Program-made: the position numbers and the translations under genes
Shown: piece by piece, positions 44,900 to 52,908 of the stretch
Position numbering within the stretch: position 1 is the stretch's first letter
How the letters are laid out: each line of letters opens with the position of its first letter
Assembly: GCA_903875465.1 (NCBI GenBank)
Contig: CAIQWB010000001.1
Location: forward strand, 1-58,066
Direction of reading: 5' to 3'
Length of the DNA stretch: 58,066 bases
Source: an uncultured Verrucomicrobia subdivision 3 bacterium
GTDB taxonomy: Bacteria; Verrucomicrobiota; Verrucomicrobiia; Limisphaerales; UBA11358
The notes under the pieces: model-generated
What the model saw: the letters and a program-made list of their open reading frames with translations, nothing else
The model's database searches: none
Told to the model about the DNA's origin: nothing

Positions 44900-46369
44900 C
44901 TATCGGCCCGAAGGCATGTCTTCTTCACTGACTTTGGCTGCGGTTTCAAATCGCGTGTAAGTTTTTAAAAACGTTAAATTAACATCACCCGTCGGACCAT
45001 TACGCTGCTTGGCGATCAACAGATTCACCGGCACACCCTCGGACTCTTCGGGCGGCGGACCCTCGTCCTCCTCCCCGGTGCTGGGCTTGTACAATAGACC
45101 CACCACGTCGGCGTCCTGTTCAATGGACCCGGACTCGCGCAAATCGGACAACCGGGGTTTGCGGCTCTTATCTTTCTCCAATTCGCGGTTTAACTGGCTC
45201 AAGACCAGCACCGGCACCCGCAATTCCTTCGCCAAACCCTTGATGCCGCTGGAAATATCGGCAATTTCCTGCTGGCGGTTTTCTTGCGAACGACGGGCAG
45301 TAGAATGCAGGAGTTGCAGGTAGTCAATCACGAAAAACTTGACGCCGTGCTGCTGGGACATCCGGCGGGCCCGGGCGCGGAGCTGCAGAATGGACAAACC
45401 CGCCGTGTCATCAATGAACAGGGGCGCATTCGCCAGGCGGCCGGCGGCATTCAGAATCTTGGGGAAATCGGCCTCGCTCATGAAGCCTTCGCGGATGCTC
45501 CGCATGTTCACCCGCGCGATGGAGGTCATCATGCGCAGGATCAGGGATTCCGCACTCATTTCCAGGCTGAACACGCCGACCGGGATATTATGATCCAGGA
45601 TCATGTTCTCGACCATGTTCATGGCCAGCGAGGTTTTGCCCATGGAGGGACGGGCGGCGATCACGATCATTTCACTGTGATGCAGGCCGTCGGTCATGCG
45701 GTCCAGATCCGCAAAGCCGGTGGGGATGCCGTTGAGGATGCCTTTGCGGTTGAAATAATTCTCGATGGTGCCAATGGCCAGGTTCACGAGTTCCTTGGTG
45801 CCCAGCACATTGCTTTGGGCGCGGGATTCGCTGATTTTGAGGACATCGCGCTCCACCTCGTCGAGCAGGGCGTCCACCTCCCCCTCGTAATCATAGACGC
45901 GGCCGACCACCTCCGAGCAGGTGGTGATCATCTTCCGGAGCAGAAATTTTTCCCGGACGATTTCGAGGTAATAGCTCAAGTTGGCGGCGCTCGGCACGGC
46001 GTCCTGCAACTGGGTGAGATAGGTGAGGCCGCCGACTTGATCGAGCAATTGCTTGTCTTTCAAGCGCTGCTGGACGGTGATCAAATCCACCGGCTCGCGG
46101 GTGTTGAACATTTCCACGAGTTCCTCGTAAATGGTCTGGTGCCGGAGGTCGTAAAAGGTTTCCTTGCCCTCGTCCTTGAGCTTTTCGACGCATTCGCCAA
46201 TGCATTCGTTGGGGGCCAGCAGGGCACAGCCCAGAACCCCCTGCTCCGCTTCGGGCGAATGCGGGGGCAGGCGGTCGAGTTTCAAGGAGTCCGGCGCGGC
46301 GTTTTTGCGCCGCCGGGTCTTCTTGAAATCCACGGGTCCACCGGTACCTTCTGAAGCTGCATCCATCAT
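44900..46369 (-). CDS. dnaB: Replicative DNA helicase DnaB
   Basis: Hexameric helicase of the replication fork. 489 residues. Seen: a 35-residue basic lead-in (KKTRRRKNAAPDSL), the N-terminal collar domain (LPPHSPEAEQGVLGCALL; HQTIYEELVEMFN; VGGLTYLTQLQDAVPSAANL), then the RecA-like motor: IPTGFADLDRMTDGLHHSEMIVIAARPSMGKTSLAMNM (Walker A about 246-253), FSLEMSAESLILRM, FFVIDYLQLLH, VLVLSQLNRELEKD, RKPRLSDLRESGSIEQDADVV. An acidic insert STGEEDEGPPPEESEG interrupts the C-terminal part. No intein. Its stop lies just 4 bases before the bamA start, an unusual pairing. Confidence 0.96.
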   Translation of the reverse strand: MMDAASEGTGGPVDFKKTRRRKNAAPDSLKLDRLPPHSPEAEQGVLGCALLAPNECIGECVEKLKDEGKETFYDLRHQTIYEELVEMFNTREPVDLITVQQRLKDKQLLDQVGGLTYLTQLQDAVPSAANLSYYLEIVREKFLLRKMITTCSEVVGRVYDYEGEVDALLDEVERDVLKISESRAQSNVLGTKELVNLAIGTIENYFNRKGILNGIPTGFADLDRMTDGLHHSEMIVIAARPSMGKTSLAMNMVENMILDHNIPVGVFSLEMSAESLILRMMTSIARVNMRSIREGFMSEADFPKILNAAGRLANAPLFIDDTAGLSILQLRARARRMSQQHGVKFFVIDYLQLLHSTARRSQENRQQEIADISSGIKGLAKELRVPVLVLSQLNRELEKDKSRKPRLSDLRESGSIEQDADVVGLLYKPSTGEEDEGPPPEESEGVPVNLLIAKQRNGPTGDVNLTFLKTYTRFETAAKVSEEDMPSGR

Positions 46370-46455
46370 GCGTTAATGAAAGCCGTCCGCAGGGTTGATC
46401 GCGAGGAAAAGTTATTGGAGGTTATTAACATCTGCCGACTGGTTTCACCATCGTT

Positions 46456-46500
46456 GAAACTTCAAAATTCAAACTTCAGAGACAATTCGAGCTCCAAGCA
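46456..46500. repeat. Dispersed repeat end, partner of the 55531 cassette arm
   Basis: GAAACTTCAAAATTCAAA, then CTTCAGAGA and CTCCAAGCA. The same three blocks in the same order occur at 55532-55577, where they form the left arm of a four-helix-bundle cassette. Here no such gene follows; the repeat stands alone in the 189-base gap between dnaB and the ThuA gene. Confidence 0.6.
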
Positions 46501-46558
46501 TTAGGGCGGGAACGCGAAGCAAATTTGAGCCCGCAACGGCAAGGCAGATGGAGGTTTA

Positions 46559-47485
46559 TCATTCTCGAACGGTCACTACCGGCGGGCGGATGCTCACGGT
46601 ATTGGTGCCGGGGAAATCGGCGGGGACTGGAAAGGTCACCGGGCGGCGGGCCAGCCATTGGAGGGCGCGGGGGACGATGGTTTGCACCGCGGCGCAACGC
46701 AGGCTTGCCGGCTCCACATCCCCCTTCCAGACATGGCCGAAGGTGGACACGTAAACGCGGCCCTGGCCATAGGTCACCGTCCATTCCACGGGCCATAACC
46801 AGCCCTGGCCGGGCTTGGTATCCCGGCCATAGGAAAGGACCTGTACGTTTTCGGCCGGGCCCCGGGCGAAATAGTAAACTTCCAGCCCCGGGGTGAGCCA
46901 AGAGGGCGGCAGGCCGGCGTGGATGGGATGTTCACCCAGGCAGGTGACCAGGACGGTGCCGCGCTGGCCATGGCCGGTGCCTCTGCCCTGCCCCGGTGGA
47001 ATGCGCAGGAGCTGGCCATCTTCCCGCACCCGGATGGCGGTGCCAAAGTCCTTTTTCCGCCAGCAAAGGCCGACGATAGCCTCATATTCTTTCCAGCCGA
47101 CAAAGGCATTTTCGGCCGAATGAAAAATGTACACCCCGCCACCGCCGCGCACGAAGTCGGCAAAATCCTTTTTCACGGGTTCGGGCCAGCTTGGTCCGCC
47201 GCCGATATCATTACAGGTTTGAATGACTACTTGATAATCGGAAAAATTCGGCCGCCAGCGGCCAAAAGCCTCGACATTGGTTGTATTTGGGGCGGTACTC
47301 ACGGAGACGTCAAAAAGGCCGGTGGGGGCGAGGACACCGCGAATCTGGGCGGTGGTCTGCCGCCAGTCGTGGTTGCTGAAGCCATCGAGGATTAGGACGG
47401 GGATTTTACTCTCCGCGGCAGGGGTGGCAAAGGAAAGCGCAGTGATTGTGACCGCCGCCAGCAAAAACCGGATGGGATTGGTCAT
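46559..47485 (-). CDS. Secreted ThuA-domain protein
   Basis: 308 residues. N-terminal signal peptide (about 1-24, ending TPAAES). The rest is one ThuA-like (class I glutamine-amidotransferase-like fold) domain: IPVLILDGFSNHDWRQTTAQIRGVL (about 28-52), YQVVIQTCNDIGG, FADFVRGGGGVYIFHSAENAF (about 107-127), GEHPIHAGLPPSW, PVEWTVTYGQGRVYVSTFGHVW. ThuA proteins are linked to disaccharide and plant-polysaccharide metabolism in PVC bacteria, often with no demonstrated activity. The ATG overlaps (ATGA) the end of the broken toxin frame upstream, so it may be co-transcribed with that pair. Confidence 0.85.
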   Translation of the reverse strand: MTNPIRFLLAAVTITALSFATPAAESKIPVLILDGFSNHDWRQTTAQIRGVLAPTGLFDVSVSTAPNTTNVEAFGRWRPNFSDYQVVIQTCNDIGGGPSWPEPVKKDFADFVRGGGGVYIFHSAENAFVGWKEYEAIVGLCWRKKDFGTAIRVREDGQLLRIPPGQGRGTGHGQRGTVLVTCLGEHPIHAGLPPSWLTPGLEVYYFARGPAENVQVLSYGRDTKPGQGWLWPVEWTVTYGQGRVYVSTFGHVWKGDVEPASLRCAAVQTIVPRALQWLARRPVTFPVPADFPGTNTVSIRPPVVTVRE

Positions 47486-47769
47486 CTTTGTTCCGCAGAT
47501 TTAATATGAGTTTCTTTCATTTAAGAAACGGCGTGATCTGCCCAATAGGCAATGGCGAAACTGCCGGCAACTTTCATCTCAAGAACCCGGGCTGCCTGAT
47601 CCAAATCCGCAAAGTCACCGGCGATGTTAGGGTTATCAGCCAACCGGCGAATAAATTTCATCACTTCTTCCCGCTGCCGGCCAGATTGAGGGCAGTCCCG
47701 AGTGCGTGTTCGCTGATAAATAGGGTATATGGCCGCATTGAACTTAACGCAAATCCAACCGCCGTTCAA
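47482..47769 (-). pseudogene. RelE/ParE-type toxin interrupted by an in-frame TAA
   Basis: From ATG 47769 the frame runs 82 codons (MNGGWICVKFNAAIYP .. FIRRLADNPNIAGDFADLD .. YWADHAVS) to a TAA at 47523-47521. It then continues in the same frame MKETHIKSAEQR to a TGA that overlaps the ThuA start. Intact relatives that I remember end W-A-D-H-A-V-K-E-V-K-x-T-H-I-K-x-A, so the TAA replaces the Glu codon by a one-base change and cuts off the last strand. The piece before the stop keeps the typical LADNP..GDF..VKV.G.fAI.YWADHAV pattern. It overlaps the antitoxin gene by 26 bases. Either inactive, or a shortened product of reduced activity. Confidence 0.7.
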
Positions 47770-47941
47770 ATTTGTCCAGGGTCAACCACCGGAGGGGTTC
47801 CTGATCGTTGAGCCGCGCAGTGGCTTCACGGTGGAAACTGGCATCCTGCGCGTAGCGAAACTGGAGGGTGAAGGAAATGAGTTCCGTTAGCTGATACTGG
47901 TCCAGCCAAGCGACCGTGCGTTTGATTTGCTCGAAACTCAC
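47744..47941 (-). CDS. Putative antitoxin of a type II toxin-antitoxin pair
   Basis: 65 residues. N-terminal helix MSFEQIKRTVAWLDQYQLTE and a C-terminal half REATARLNDQEPLRWLTLDKF that follows the pattern of small antitoxins found upstream of RelE-like toxins (R-E-x-x-x-K/R-I/L-D-D-x-x-P-x-x-W-x-x-L-x-x-F/L-x-x-R-L). No DNA-binding domain is obvious in so short a protein. Gene order antitoxin-toxin and the 26-base overlap are standard. Function by similarity of pattern and position only. Confidence 0.65.
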   Translation of the reverse strand: MSFEQIKRTVAWLDQYQLTELISFTLQFRYAQDASFHREATARLNDQEPLRWLTLDKFERRLDLR

Positions 47942-48038
47942 AAATCTAGTTTAACCCGAAGACCTCATTGGGCAAGTCCGGGGTTTTTGATCCAGGTCAA
48001 CGGGTTTGGCCGCAATCATCAGGCCCGTCGAATTCAGT

Positions 48039-48938
48039 TCAGCGATCCCGTTTCAATAAATATTCCGCCAGGGCCTCCAACGCCACGGCTTTTCCCTTGA
48101 AGGGTTTCAGCGCGGCAAAGGCTTTGGTGGTGAGCTGGGCGGCAATTTTCCGAGATTTTTCCAGGCCAACAATGGCGGGATAGGTCGCTTTTTGCACGGC
48201 CACGTCCTTGCCGGCGGTTTTGCCGAGTTGCTCGCTGGTTTGGGTGACGTCGAGAATGTCGTCGATCACCTGGAAGGCCAGGCCGACATGGTAACCGAAA
48301 TCCGTGAGGGCTTTGAGCTGGGCCGGGGTGCAGTTGGCGCTCATGCCGCCGAGGCGCACGGAACAGCAGAGCAAGGCGGAGGTTTTGCGTTCGTGAATGT
48401 AACGGAGCTCATTGACCGACAGCTTTTTGCCCTCGCCCTCGAGGTCCGCCACCTGCCCGGCCACCAGTTGCAGGGAACCGGAGGCAATGGCAATTTCCAA
48501 TATTAAATCCCGGTGGGAATAGCGCGGCCAGCCTTTGGCCTGGGCGGCGATCTCAAAGGCCTGAGTCAGCAGGGCATCCCCCGCCAGCACGGCGATGCCG
48601 TCACCAAAAACCTTGTGGTTGGTCGGCTTGCCGCGGCGGAAATCATCATTGTCCATCGCCGGGAGGTCATCATGAATGAGCGAGTAGGTGTGGATGCACT
48701 CCACCGCGCAGGCCAGCGGCAGGGCGTCCGCCTCTTTGCCACCACAGGCGGCGGCGGCGGCGAGCAGCACGGCGGGGCGCATGCGCTTGCCCCCGGCAAA
48801 GAGCGAATAGCGCATGGCTTTGTGAATGGTGGCCGGCTTGGTTTTTTCACTCGGCAGAAAACGGTCCAGCGCGGCATTCACGGATTCCGTGCGGCTGGCA
48901 AGGTAGGCGGACAGGTCAAAGGCGGGTTTGGTGGCCAT
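48039..48938 (-). CDS. ispA: Polyprenyl (farnesyl/geranylgeranyl) diphosphate synthase
   Basis: Chain-elongating trans-prenyltransferase of isoprenoid synthesis (precursors of menaquinone side chains and undecaprenyl phosphate). 299 residues, IspA length. Seen: AGGKRMRPAVLLAA (isopentenyl-PP binding), first Asp-rich motif IHDDLPAMDNDDFRRG (about 92-107, DDxxxxD form of bacterial FPP synthases), GDALLTQAFEI, ERKTSALLCCSVRLGG, and the second motif FQVIDDILDVT (about 221-231). Residues before the first motif (CAVECIHTYSL) suggest a short C15-C20 product, but exact chain length is not certain. Confidence 0.9.
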   Translation of the reverse strand: MATKPAFDLSAYLASRTESVNAALDRFLPSEKTKPATIHKAMRYSLFAGGKRMRPAVLLAAAAACGGKEADALPLACAVECIHTYSLIHDDLPAMDNDDFRRGKPTNHKVFGDGIAVLAGDALLTQAFEIAAQAKGWPRYSHRDLILEIAIASGSLQLVAGQVADLEGEGKKLSVNELRYIHERKTSALLCCSVRLGGMSANCTPAQLKALTDFGYHVGLAFQVIDDILDVTQTSEQLGKTAGKDVAVQKATYPAIVGLEKSRKIAAQLTTKAFAALKPFKGKAVALEALAEYLLKRDR

Positions 48939-48999
48939 AAATTTCCGGTAAGTTTTAGAAAATGTGGCGACTGGCGCAAGGTTTTAGGTGATTTTTTTA

Positions 49000-49027
49000 T
49001 TGCAATGGTCCCGGGAAAGGGTACTCT
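49000..49027 (+). promoter_or_regulatory. Possible promoter of rpoZ
   Basis: TTGCAA (49000-49005), 16-base spacer, TACTCT (49022-49027), with a predicted start near 49034 and a leader of about 20 nt before GTG 49053. Confidence 0.4.
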
Positions 49028-49052
49028 ACCCCGCTAATTTGATTTAAAAATT

Positions 49053-49304
49053 GTGAACGCTGAACTTTGCAAACGGGCTAACGAAAAAGTGGGGAATCCG
49101 AATGTCCTCATCAACATCATTTCCCGCCGGGTGCGCCAGTTGAATTCTGGCGGGGGCGGTTTGAGCCGTCCGCTGATTGCCGATGTCGGCAACCTGGGGC
49201 TTGCGGACATTGCCCTGCGTGAATTGCTGGAAGACAAAATCGGCTGGGACATGCCGGAACTGGCCGAAGTGGTGCGCCAGCCGAAAAAGAAGAAAAAGCG
49301 CTGA
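49053..49304 (+). CDS. rpoZ: RNA polymerase omega subunit
   Basis: 83 residues, starting with GTG. Small subunit that assists assembly of beta-prime. Seen: NPNVLINIISRRVRQLNSGG, corresponding to the 'R-x-x-L-V-x-x-x-A-x-R-A-R-Q-L' helix of omega, and DIALRELLEDKIGW matching the 'A-L-R-E-I-x-x-G-K-I' region, with a Lys-rich C-terminus. It is divergent from the standard Ala-Lys-Arg-Ala form, so the call rests on both motifs and length. Ends at a strong terminator. smpB follows with its own start. Confidence 0.82.
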   Translation: MNAELCKRANEKVGNPNVLINIISRRVRQLNSGGGGLSRPLIADVGNLGLADIALRELLEDKIGWDMPELAEVVRQPKKKKKR

Positions 49305-49350
49305 ACTGCTCAATTGCCGCATTGACCGACCCATTTTGGTATTTTTTACC

Positions 49351-49380
49351 GGCCGGAAGACTTTCTTCCGGCCTTTTTTT
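49351..49380 (+). terminator. Intrinsic terminator of rpoZ
   Basis: Perfect 10-bp stem GGCCGGAAGA/TCTTCCGGCC with a 3-nt loop CTT, followed by seven T. Confidence 0.92.
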
Positions 49381-49418
49381 ATCCGTGTCTTCCGCCGCTT
49401 TTGTGGCTAAATTTAAGT

Positions 49419-49874
49419 ATGTCTGACATCGTGACCAACCATAAGGCCCGGCGCGATTATCATATCCTGGAGACGTACGAGGCGGGCATCGTCCTCCACG
49501 GCACCGAGGTGAAGGCGCTGCGCGCGGGCAAGGGGCAGATTGCCGATGCCTTCGCGCGGGTGGAGGGCGACCAGGTGTTCCTGCACAATGCCCACATCGA
49601 CGAATACACGCACGGCAACAGCCAGAATCATCAGCCCAAAGGCGTGCGCAAGCTGCTGCTGCACAAGACCGAAATCCGCAAGCTGACCGCCCTCGCCGCC
49701 GTGAAGGGAAATGCCCTGATCGCGCTCTCGTTTTACTGGAAGAATGGCAAAGTGAAAGTGAGCTTGGGCGTGGGCAAGGGCAAACACGAATTTGACCGCC
49801 GCGATGACCTGCGCGAACGGGATGCCGACCGCGAACTCAAGCGGGCGACGATGAAGTACTCCAAGAATAAGTGA
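49419..49874 (+). CDS. smpB: SsrA-binding protein SmpB
   Basis: Binds tmRNA and carries it into stalled ribosomes. 151 residues from ATG 49419 (MSDIVTNHKARRDYHILETYEAG); the frame begins six codons earlier at TTG. Seen: N-terminal block as above, LHGTEVKALRAGKGQIADAF, VFLHNAHIDEYTHGN, RKLLLHKTEIRKL, and a C-terminal basic tail (GKGKHEFDRRDDLRERDADRELKRA) that enters the decoding centre. The tmRNA gene itself is not in the window. No Shine-Dalgarno is seen before the ATG, only the AT-rich TAAATTTAAGT. Confidence 0.96.
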   Translation: MSDIVTNHKARRDYHILETYEAGIVLHGTEVKALRAGKGQIADAFARVEGDQVFLHNAHIDEYTHGNSQNHQPKGVRKLLLHKTEIRKLTALAAVKGNALIALSFYWKNGKVKVSLGVGKGKHEFDRRDDLRERDADRELKRATMKYSKNK

Positions 49875-49989
49875 TCGGGGACGGAAAGTTCGATTCCGCT
49901 GGATCGGGACCAACATTCAGGGAACATTCAAGCTCAAAGGCTCAAGCGGCGGCGGCGGGCTGATTTATCCTGGACCGATAAAAGCAAAT

Positions 49990-50015
49990 CGTCAAACGGG
50001 CGAACCCGTTTGACG
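49990..50015 (-). terminator. Intrinsic terminator of rpmB
   Basis: On the minus strand CGTCAAACGGG-TTCG-CCCGTTTGACG: an 11-bp perfect stem closed by a UUCG tetraloop and followed by ATTTGCTTTTA. It lies 25 bases after the rpmB stop. Confidence 0.85.
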
Positions 50016-50039
50016 ACTTGGCTAAGAGGTTAATGGCGT

Positions 50040-50363
50040 TTAGGCCTTCTTGGCGGCTTTAGCAGCCTTCGGGGCCTTGGCCACGGGCTTGGGAGCCTCG
50101 GCCTTGACTTCCGGCTTCACCCAAGTGCGTTTCGGCGCCTTGGTGACCAGGCCCTTTTTGAGGGCGGCGGCCGTCACGCGCAGATAGCGCACTTCGCCGC
50201 TGGGCAGGATCGCCTTCACGCGCTGCAAGTTCGGCAGGAACCGGCGCTTGGTGATGGCCGTCACGTGCGTGCCGATACCACCGCTTTTCTTGGATTTACC
50301 ACTGCGCCAGATGATGCTGCCCTTGATGGGGGCTTTGCCGGTTAATTCACAAATTTTCGCCAT
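50040..50363 (-). CDS. rpmB: 50S ribosomal protein L28 with an Ala/Lys/Pro tail
   Basis: 107 residues, longer than the usual 60-80. The L28 core is clear: ICELTGKAPIKG at the start, KRRFLPNLQRVKAILPSGEVRYLRVTAAALKKG in the middle (about 39-71). The last 35 residues (PEVKAEAPKPVAKAPKAAKAAKK) form a histone-like Ala/Lys/Pro tail, common among ribosomal proteins of PVC and Bacteroidota relatives. A SGKSKKSGGIGTH insert replaces the usual N-x-x-S-H-A loop. Single gene with its own terminator. Confidence 0.92.
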   Translation of the reverse strand: MAKICELTGKAPIKGSIIWRSGKSKKSGGIGTHVTAITKRRFLPNLQRVKAILPSGEVRYLRVTAAALKKGLVTKAPKRTWVKPEVKAEAPKPVAKAPKAAKAAKKA

Positions 50364-50481
50364 AAATTCTTTCGTTAAAGAGTCGCTGATACTACCAGTG
50401 AAATCCCACTATGCAAGCCCTATTTCAGTAAATTCTGCGTGCCATTCCCACCCCCCTGGCGTATGCTGTTCCTTCAATTTT

Positions 50482-51696
50482 ATGGCTACCATCAAACCTT
50501 TTGCCGCCCTGCGTCCCCAACCAGAACTCGCCGCGCGTATTTGCGAACTGCCGTACGACGTCATGTCCTCCGCCGAGGCCCGGCAGATGGCGGCCGGCAA
50601 TCCGCTGAGCTTTTTGCACGTCAGCAAACCGGAGATTGATCTGCCCGTGGATCTGGATGTGCACGCCCCGGAAGTATATGCGAAAGGCCTGGAGAATTTA
50701 ACGAACCTCATCCGTCAGGGTGCGCTGCAGGTCGATACCCAGCCCAATTTTTATCTCTATCGCCAGATCATGGGCGGGCATGCGCAGATCGGACTGGTCG
50801 CCGCCGCGGATTGCGCGGAATACCTCACCGGCATCATTAAGAAGCACGAACTGACCCGGGTGGACAAGGAAGATGATCGCGTCAAACACATTGAAACCCT
50901 CAATTCCCAGACCGGGCCGGTGTTCCTCACCTACCGCGCCGTGGCCGAATTGGATGCACTCTTTGGCCGCCTGGTAACGGGCACGCCCGCCGTGGATTTC
51001 ACCGCCACGGACGGCGTCCGGCACACGGCCTGGGTGGTGGCCGCCGCCGCCGATCAAGCCTTTATCGAGCAAGCCTTCGCCAAGATTCCATATTTATACA
51101 TCGCCGACGGCCACCACCGCAGTGCCGCCGCCGGCCGGATTTTTCAATCGCGCCAAGGTGCCGGCCAGAGTGCCCGGTTTCTGACGGTGATCTTTCCGCA
51201 CAATCAAATGCAGATTCTGCCCTACAACCGGGTGTTGAAAGATTTGAACGGCCTGACTCCGGCCGCGCTGTTGGAACGGCTGTCCAAAGTGTTCGCCATC
51301 AAAACCCCGGGCCAGCCGCGGCCCACTGGCAAGCATGAACTGGGCTTTTACTTCCAAGGCCAATGGCACACCCTGACTTTCCTGCCCGCCCTCACTGCCA
51401 CGAATGATCCGATCGAAAAACTGGACGTGACGCTCTTGCAGAAAAACGTCCTGGCCCCGCTCTTCAACATCGACGATCCGCGCACCAGCACCCGCATCAA
51501 TTTTGTGGGCGGCATCCGCGGCACCGCGGAACTGGAGAAGCTGGTGGACAGCGGCGAATATGCCTGCGCGTTCAGCATGTTCCCCACGAGTATCGAGGAC
51601 CTGATGGCCATCGCCGATGCCGGCGGCATCATGCCGCCGAAGAGCACGTGGTTTGAGCCGAAGTTACGGGATGCGATGTTTTGTCACATGATTTGA
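50482..51696 (+). CDS. DUF1015-family protein
   Basis: 404 residues from ATG 50482 (MATIKPFAALRPQPELAARI); the frame runs up into the rpmB region but without coding character. Family hallmarks: PYDVMSSAEARQMAAGNPLSFLHVSKPEIDLP (about 22-53), FYLYRQIMGGHAQIGLVAAADCAEY, KKHELTRVDKEDDRVKHIETLNSQTGPVFL (about 115-145), YIADGHHRSAAA (about 210-221), and a C-terminal GIMPPKSTWFEPKLRDAM. DUF1015 proteins are soluble and of unproven activity; in some genomes they sit beside serine-biosynthesis genes, which is not the case here. The HRSAA segment and invariant Arg/Asp residues suggest an enzyme. Confidence 0.9.
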   Translation: MATIKPFAALRPQPELAARICELPYDVMSSAEARQMAAGNPLSFLHVSKPEIDLPVDLDVHAPEVYAKGLENLTNLIRQGALQVDTQPNFYLYRQIMGGHAQIGLVAAADCAEYLTGIIKKHELTRVDKEDDRVKHIETLNSQTGPVFLTYRAVAELDALFGRLVTGTPAVDFTATDGVRHTAWVVAAAADQAFIEQAFAKIPYLYIADGHHRSAAAGRIFQSRQGAGQSARFLTVIFPHNQMQILPYNRVLKDLNGLTPAALLERLSKVFAIKTPGQPRPTGKHELGFYFQGQWHTLTFLPALTATNDPIEKLDVTLLQKNVLAPLFNIDDPRTSTRINFVGGIRGTAELEKLVDSGEYACAFSMFPTSIEDLMAIADAGGIMPPKSTWFEPKLRDAMFCHMI

Positions 51697-51888
51697 ATTT
51701 TGCGGTAGTCATAGAATCCATTGAGATATCGGTTCAGAAGGCTGGCATTGATTGCATTTTGCCGAAAGCCGCCACGCGGGACGGCGGAACTCTTGCAGTA
51801 TTAGTCACCCACCAAAGTAGCGTGGGCAAGGGATGCCAATCGCAATTTAACCTATGCCCAATGACATTCGCGCTGAATTAGGCTGAAA

Positions 51889-51935
51889 CATCCGCCAAGG
51901 CGGCCAGGCAGCCAGCCCTTGCCACCTTGGCGGAT
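51889..51935 (-). terminator. Long hairpin after the outer-membrane protein gene
   Basis: Perfect 12-bp arms CATCCGCCAAGG (51889-51900) and CCTTGGCGGATG (51924-51935) around a 23-nt loop. It lies just past the stop of the minus-strand barrel gene and may terminate it, although no T run follows. The rest of 51697-51957 shows no gene. Confidence 0.45.
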
Positions 51936-51957
51936 GGAACCTTGGAGACGGTTAGCG

Positions 51958-52878
51958 TCAGAACCGGTACTTCACGCTGATCCGCACATAGGGCGAGGGT
52001 TTGAAATTCACCCGCTGGTTCACATCCTTGTAGTTGAGCTCGCGATACACGGAATAACCACCCTCGATTTCCGCCTGCAAGCCGAGCACGATTTTGCACC
52101 CCAGCCCCACTCCCATTTGCAAATCGCGGTAGGAGCCCAGCGCGTCGTGGTAAGCGGTGCCAGTGCCGGGGATGGTCATGGTATCGCTGGTGCGGAAGAT
52201 GGTGCCGCTGTAATTGAGCCCGGTGTAAGCCGCCCACTGCTCATTGAACTCATACGTGAGCCGGGTCTTGGGCACCCCCGCTTGCAGGGTGTAATGTTCA
52301 TTGATGGCCCAGCGCAGACCGGCGATCGGAAAGACCGGGATGTCGCTATCCGGCTCGACCAGCAGGCCGAAGGTCCACAGGTGCGTCCGGTCCTGAATCC
52401 AGGTGCTCAGCACCCCGCCGGTGCCGCCGAAATCGTCCCCGCGCAAGTCCGTGAAACGGTACAATGAGGCACCGCCAAACGCGGTGAACGTCCATTGGTC
52501 GTTCCAGCGATAGCCCATGCCCGGCAGGAACCGCAGGGTGTGAATGTCATCCGGCACGGGCAAATTCGGAACCGTGTCGAGATAGAAGTTGGCGGAGAGC
52601 ACATTCGCCTGGAGAAACCATTTGGGCGAGAGTGGACGGTGCCAGTCGGCCTGAATCGTCAGGGCGGAAGCATCCGACCGCGCGTAATCCTTGCCTTGAA
52701 ACCGCGTGGTTCCCGGGGCGTCGTAGCCATAATCGACGTTGGCCTGAATGCCCTGCTCGAGCAGAATTTTGGGCATCGCCGGCTGCACAATGTCCCGGCG
52801 ATTAGCCGGTTCGTCCTGGGCATGGGCGGCCAGCAGGCAACCCGTCGTGACGGCGCAAAGCGAAAGGAATTTATTCAT
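51958..52878 (-). CDS. Outer-membrane beta-barrel protein (DUF6268-like)
   Basis: 306 residues. Signal peptide (about 1-20, ending AHAQ). The mature protein has alternating polar/hydrophobic strands typical of a barrel of about 12-14 strands (YARSDASALTIQADWHRPL; WFLQANVLSANFYLD; WTFTAFGGASLYRFTD; LQAEIEGGYSVYRELNY) and ends VRISVKYRF with the C-terminal Phe recognised by BamA. Resembles the DUF6268 barrel family as I recall it; channel, receptor or structural role unknown. Preceded by a palindrome overlapping a good -35 box. Confidence 0.82.
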   Translation of the reverse strand: MNKFLSLCAVTTGCLLAAHAQDEPANRRDIVQPAMPKILLEQGIQANVDYGYDAPGTTRFQGKDYARSDASALTIQADWHRPLSPKWFLQANVLSANFYLDTVPNLPVPDDIHTLRFLPGMGYRWNDQWTFTAFGGASLYRFTDLRGDDFGGTGGVLSTWIQDRTHLWTFGLLVEPDSDIPVFPIAGLRWAINEHYTLQAGVPKTRLTYEFNEQWAAYTGLNYSGTIFRTSDTMTIPGTGTAYHDALGSYRDLQMGVGLGCKIVLGLQAEIEGGYSVYRELNYKDVNQRVNFKPSPYVRISVKYRF

Positions 52879-52908
52879 AATCTTTGTACTCCCAAATCAA
52901 GCGCTGCC

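Noticed and set aside
44900-46369. Possible intein in dnaB, a common intein host
   Set aside because: The gene has normal length (489 residues) and uninterrupted motor motifs; only a short acidic insert is present.
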